In this document: positions 5,381 to 6,306 of the stretch, in pieces | How positions within the stretch are numbered: the first letter of the stretch is position 1 | How the letters are laid out: every line of letters begins with the position of its first letter | DNA from: CALAED01 sp937891035 | GTDB lineage: Bacteria > Actinomycetota > Actinomycetes > Streptosporangiales > Streptosporangiaceae | Assembly (NCBI GenBank): GCA_035642125.1 | Contig: DASQSZ010000298.1 | Location: 1 to 6,306 of the forward strand | Length of the DNA: 6,306 nt | Direction: 5' to 3' | Notes under the pieces: model-generated | The model's input: only the letters and a program-made list of their open reading frames with translations | What the model was told of the DNA's origin: nothing | The model's database searches: none | Program-made: the position numbers and the translations under genes

Positions 5381-5426
5381 GCGCGCCGTAGCGTGCGCTT
5401 CCCAGCCCACCGCCCGTACGGCGCGC
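5381..5426 (-). terminator. Perfect 10-bp inverted repeat after the allantoinase stop
   Basis: GCGCGCCGTA (5381-5390) and TACGGCGCGC (5417-5426) are perfect complements around a 26-base loop. The stem begins on the base next to the allantoinase stop codon and ends 9 bases before the GGGAGG site of the alc leader. There is no T-run. So little room is left for a promoter after it that, if alc shares the transcript, it should act as a partial terminator or an RNA-stability element rather than a full stop. Confidence 0.55.
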
Positions 5427-6306
5427 TCAGGGCGACCGGGAGATCAGCCGGCCGGTCGCCGTACCGTCGATCGTCGGGTCGATCGCGCGGCCGCGCAACC
5501 ATGCCGTCCGCACCACGCCGGTGAGTTCGCGACCGGCGTACGGCGTGACCGGATGCCGGTGACGCAGCGCCGTGGGGTCGACGACGAACGTCTCGTCGGG
5601 CGCGAAGGCCACCAGGTCGGCGTCGCCGCCGATCGCGATGCGGCCCTTGCCGGCCAACCCGGCGAGCTCGGCGGGGCCGGCTGCCATCCACCGCACCACG
5701 TCGGCCAGCCGATGACCGCGCCGCCGCGCCGCCGTCCATACCAGCGGCAGACCCAGCTGGAGCGACGAGACGCCGCCCCAGGCGGTCGCGAAATCGCCCT
5801 TCTTCAGCTCCGGGGGACAGGGTGAATGGTCGGAGACCACACACGAGATCGTGTCGTCGGCCAGCCCCGCCCACAGCCGGCGCTGGTTGCCGGCCTCCCG
5901 GATCGGCGGGCAGCACTTGAACTGTGTCTGGCCGGCGGCGATCTCCTCGGCGGTGATCGTCAAGTAGTGCGGGCAGGTCTCCGCGCTGATCTTGATGCCC
6001 CGTTCCCGCCAATGCCTGATCATGGGGATCGAGCCGGAGTCCGACAGGTGCAGGATGTGCACCCGGCAGCCGGTCTCCTGGCCGAGCTGGGCCACCAGCG
6101 CGATGGCCGCGCCCTCGGCGCCGCGCGGCCGGGACGCGAGGAAGTCCGCGTAGCCGGGCCCGGCGGGGACGGACAGCATGGCCGGCTCCTCGGCGTGCAC
6201 GATCAGCAGGCCGTCGAAGGCCGCTATCTGGCTCATCGCCGCCCGCAGGCCGGCCTCGTCCAGGGGCGGGAACTCATCCACCCCGGACGGGGCGGTGAAG
6301 CACTTG
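5427..6306 (-). CDS. allB: Allantoinase, C-terminal two thirds (5' end beyond the right edge)
   Basis: Hydrolyses allantoin to allantoate; a member of the cyclic amidohydrolase superfamily with a two-metal centre. The window holds the last 292 residues; about 150 N-terminal ones, including the HxH metal motif, are outside. The frame is open to the edge, and its first complete codon is the lysine of KCFTAPSGVDEFP, which by family comparison is the carboxylated, metal-bridging lysine. Later ligands are visible: His37 of this fragment in LIVHAEE, His86 in HILHLSDSGSI, and Asp159 in VVSDHSPCPPELKKGDF. AETCPHYLT and QFKCCPPIR are further allantoinase-type blocks. A GTG at 6281 is an internal valine, not a start. 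The APSGVDEFP block and the adjacent allantoicase favour allantoinase over dihydropyrimidinase or dihydroorotase. It lies 100 bases upstream of alc, with a strong hairpin between. Confidence 0.93.
   Translation of the reverse strand, partial: KCFTAPSGVDEFPPLDEAGLRAAMSQIAAFDGLLIVHAEEPAMLSVPAGPGYADFLASRPRGAEGAAIALVAQLGQETGCRVHILHLSDSGSIPMIRHWRERGIKISAETCPHYLTITAEEIAAGQTQFKCCPPIREAGNQRRLWAGLADDTISCVVSDHSPCPPELKKGDFATAWGGVSSLQLGLPLVWTAARRRGHRLADVVRWMAAGPAELAGLAGKGRIAIGGDADLVAFAPDETFVVDPTALRHRHPVTPYAGRELTGVVRTAWLRGRAIDPTIDGTATGRLISRSP

Noticed and set aside
4256..5524. Long plus-strand open frame (422 codons) across alc and the allantoinase end
   Set aside because: It crosses two real genes and their gap, lacks any family motif and has low-complexity composition; a shadow frame.
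1..6306. A new multi-gene system (defence, mobile element, biosynthetic cluster)
   Set aside because: All seven coding regions fall into well-known families with intact signature residues where visible, and there are no integrases, transposases, CRISPR repeats or unknown conserved genes.

Overview
This is a high-GC window that reads as an actinobacterial chromosome. The evidence is strong G/C bias at third codon positions, GTG used as a start, a CsoR of the mycobacterial type, an alanine dehydrogenase collinear with the mycobacterial enzyme, and stem-loops without U-tracts after several genes. I cannot name a genus. All seven genes lie on the minus strand, so in transcription order the window is read from right to left.

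Right part (about 3060-6306): the 3' two thirds of an allantoinase gene (allB-like, cut by the window edge at its metal-bridging lysine codon), then an allantoicase gene (alc), then alanine dehydrogenase (ald). Allantoinase opens allantoin to allantoate, and allantoicase splits allantoate into ureidoglycolate and urea. Alanine dehydrogenase interconverts alanine with pyruvate and ammonium, and the family is known to accept glyoxylate. The three genes therefore make sense as a purine-nitrogen salvage group. The ureide step after allantoicase and the urease are not in the window.

Middle part (about 1998-3056): a small histidine phosphatase of the 'phosphoglycerate mutase-like' or acid phosphatase type, then csoR, a copper(I)-sensing repressor with all expected ligand residues. 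A near-perfect CsoR operator palindrome lies between the phosphatase stop and csoR, which suggests autoregulation. No copper pump or chaperone gene is visible.

Left part (1-1900): a 14-helix DHA2-family MFS drug exporter behind a 160-base leader rich in inverted repeats, then the first 70 codons of a class I methyltransferase that runs off the left edge.

The gene content is ordinary and I see no new multi-gene defence, mobile or biosynthetic system: no CRISPR, rRNA, tRNA or insertion sequence. The unusual signals are non-coding. Two unrelated genes (alc and the methyltransferase) carry a 19-20 bp tandem duplication exactly over the translation start. At alc this gives four in-phase CGATGAG heptamers at 10-bp steps, three extra ATGs and short upstream ORFs, preceded by a perfect 10-bp inverted repeat right after the allantoinase stop codon.
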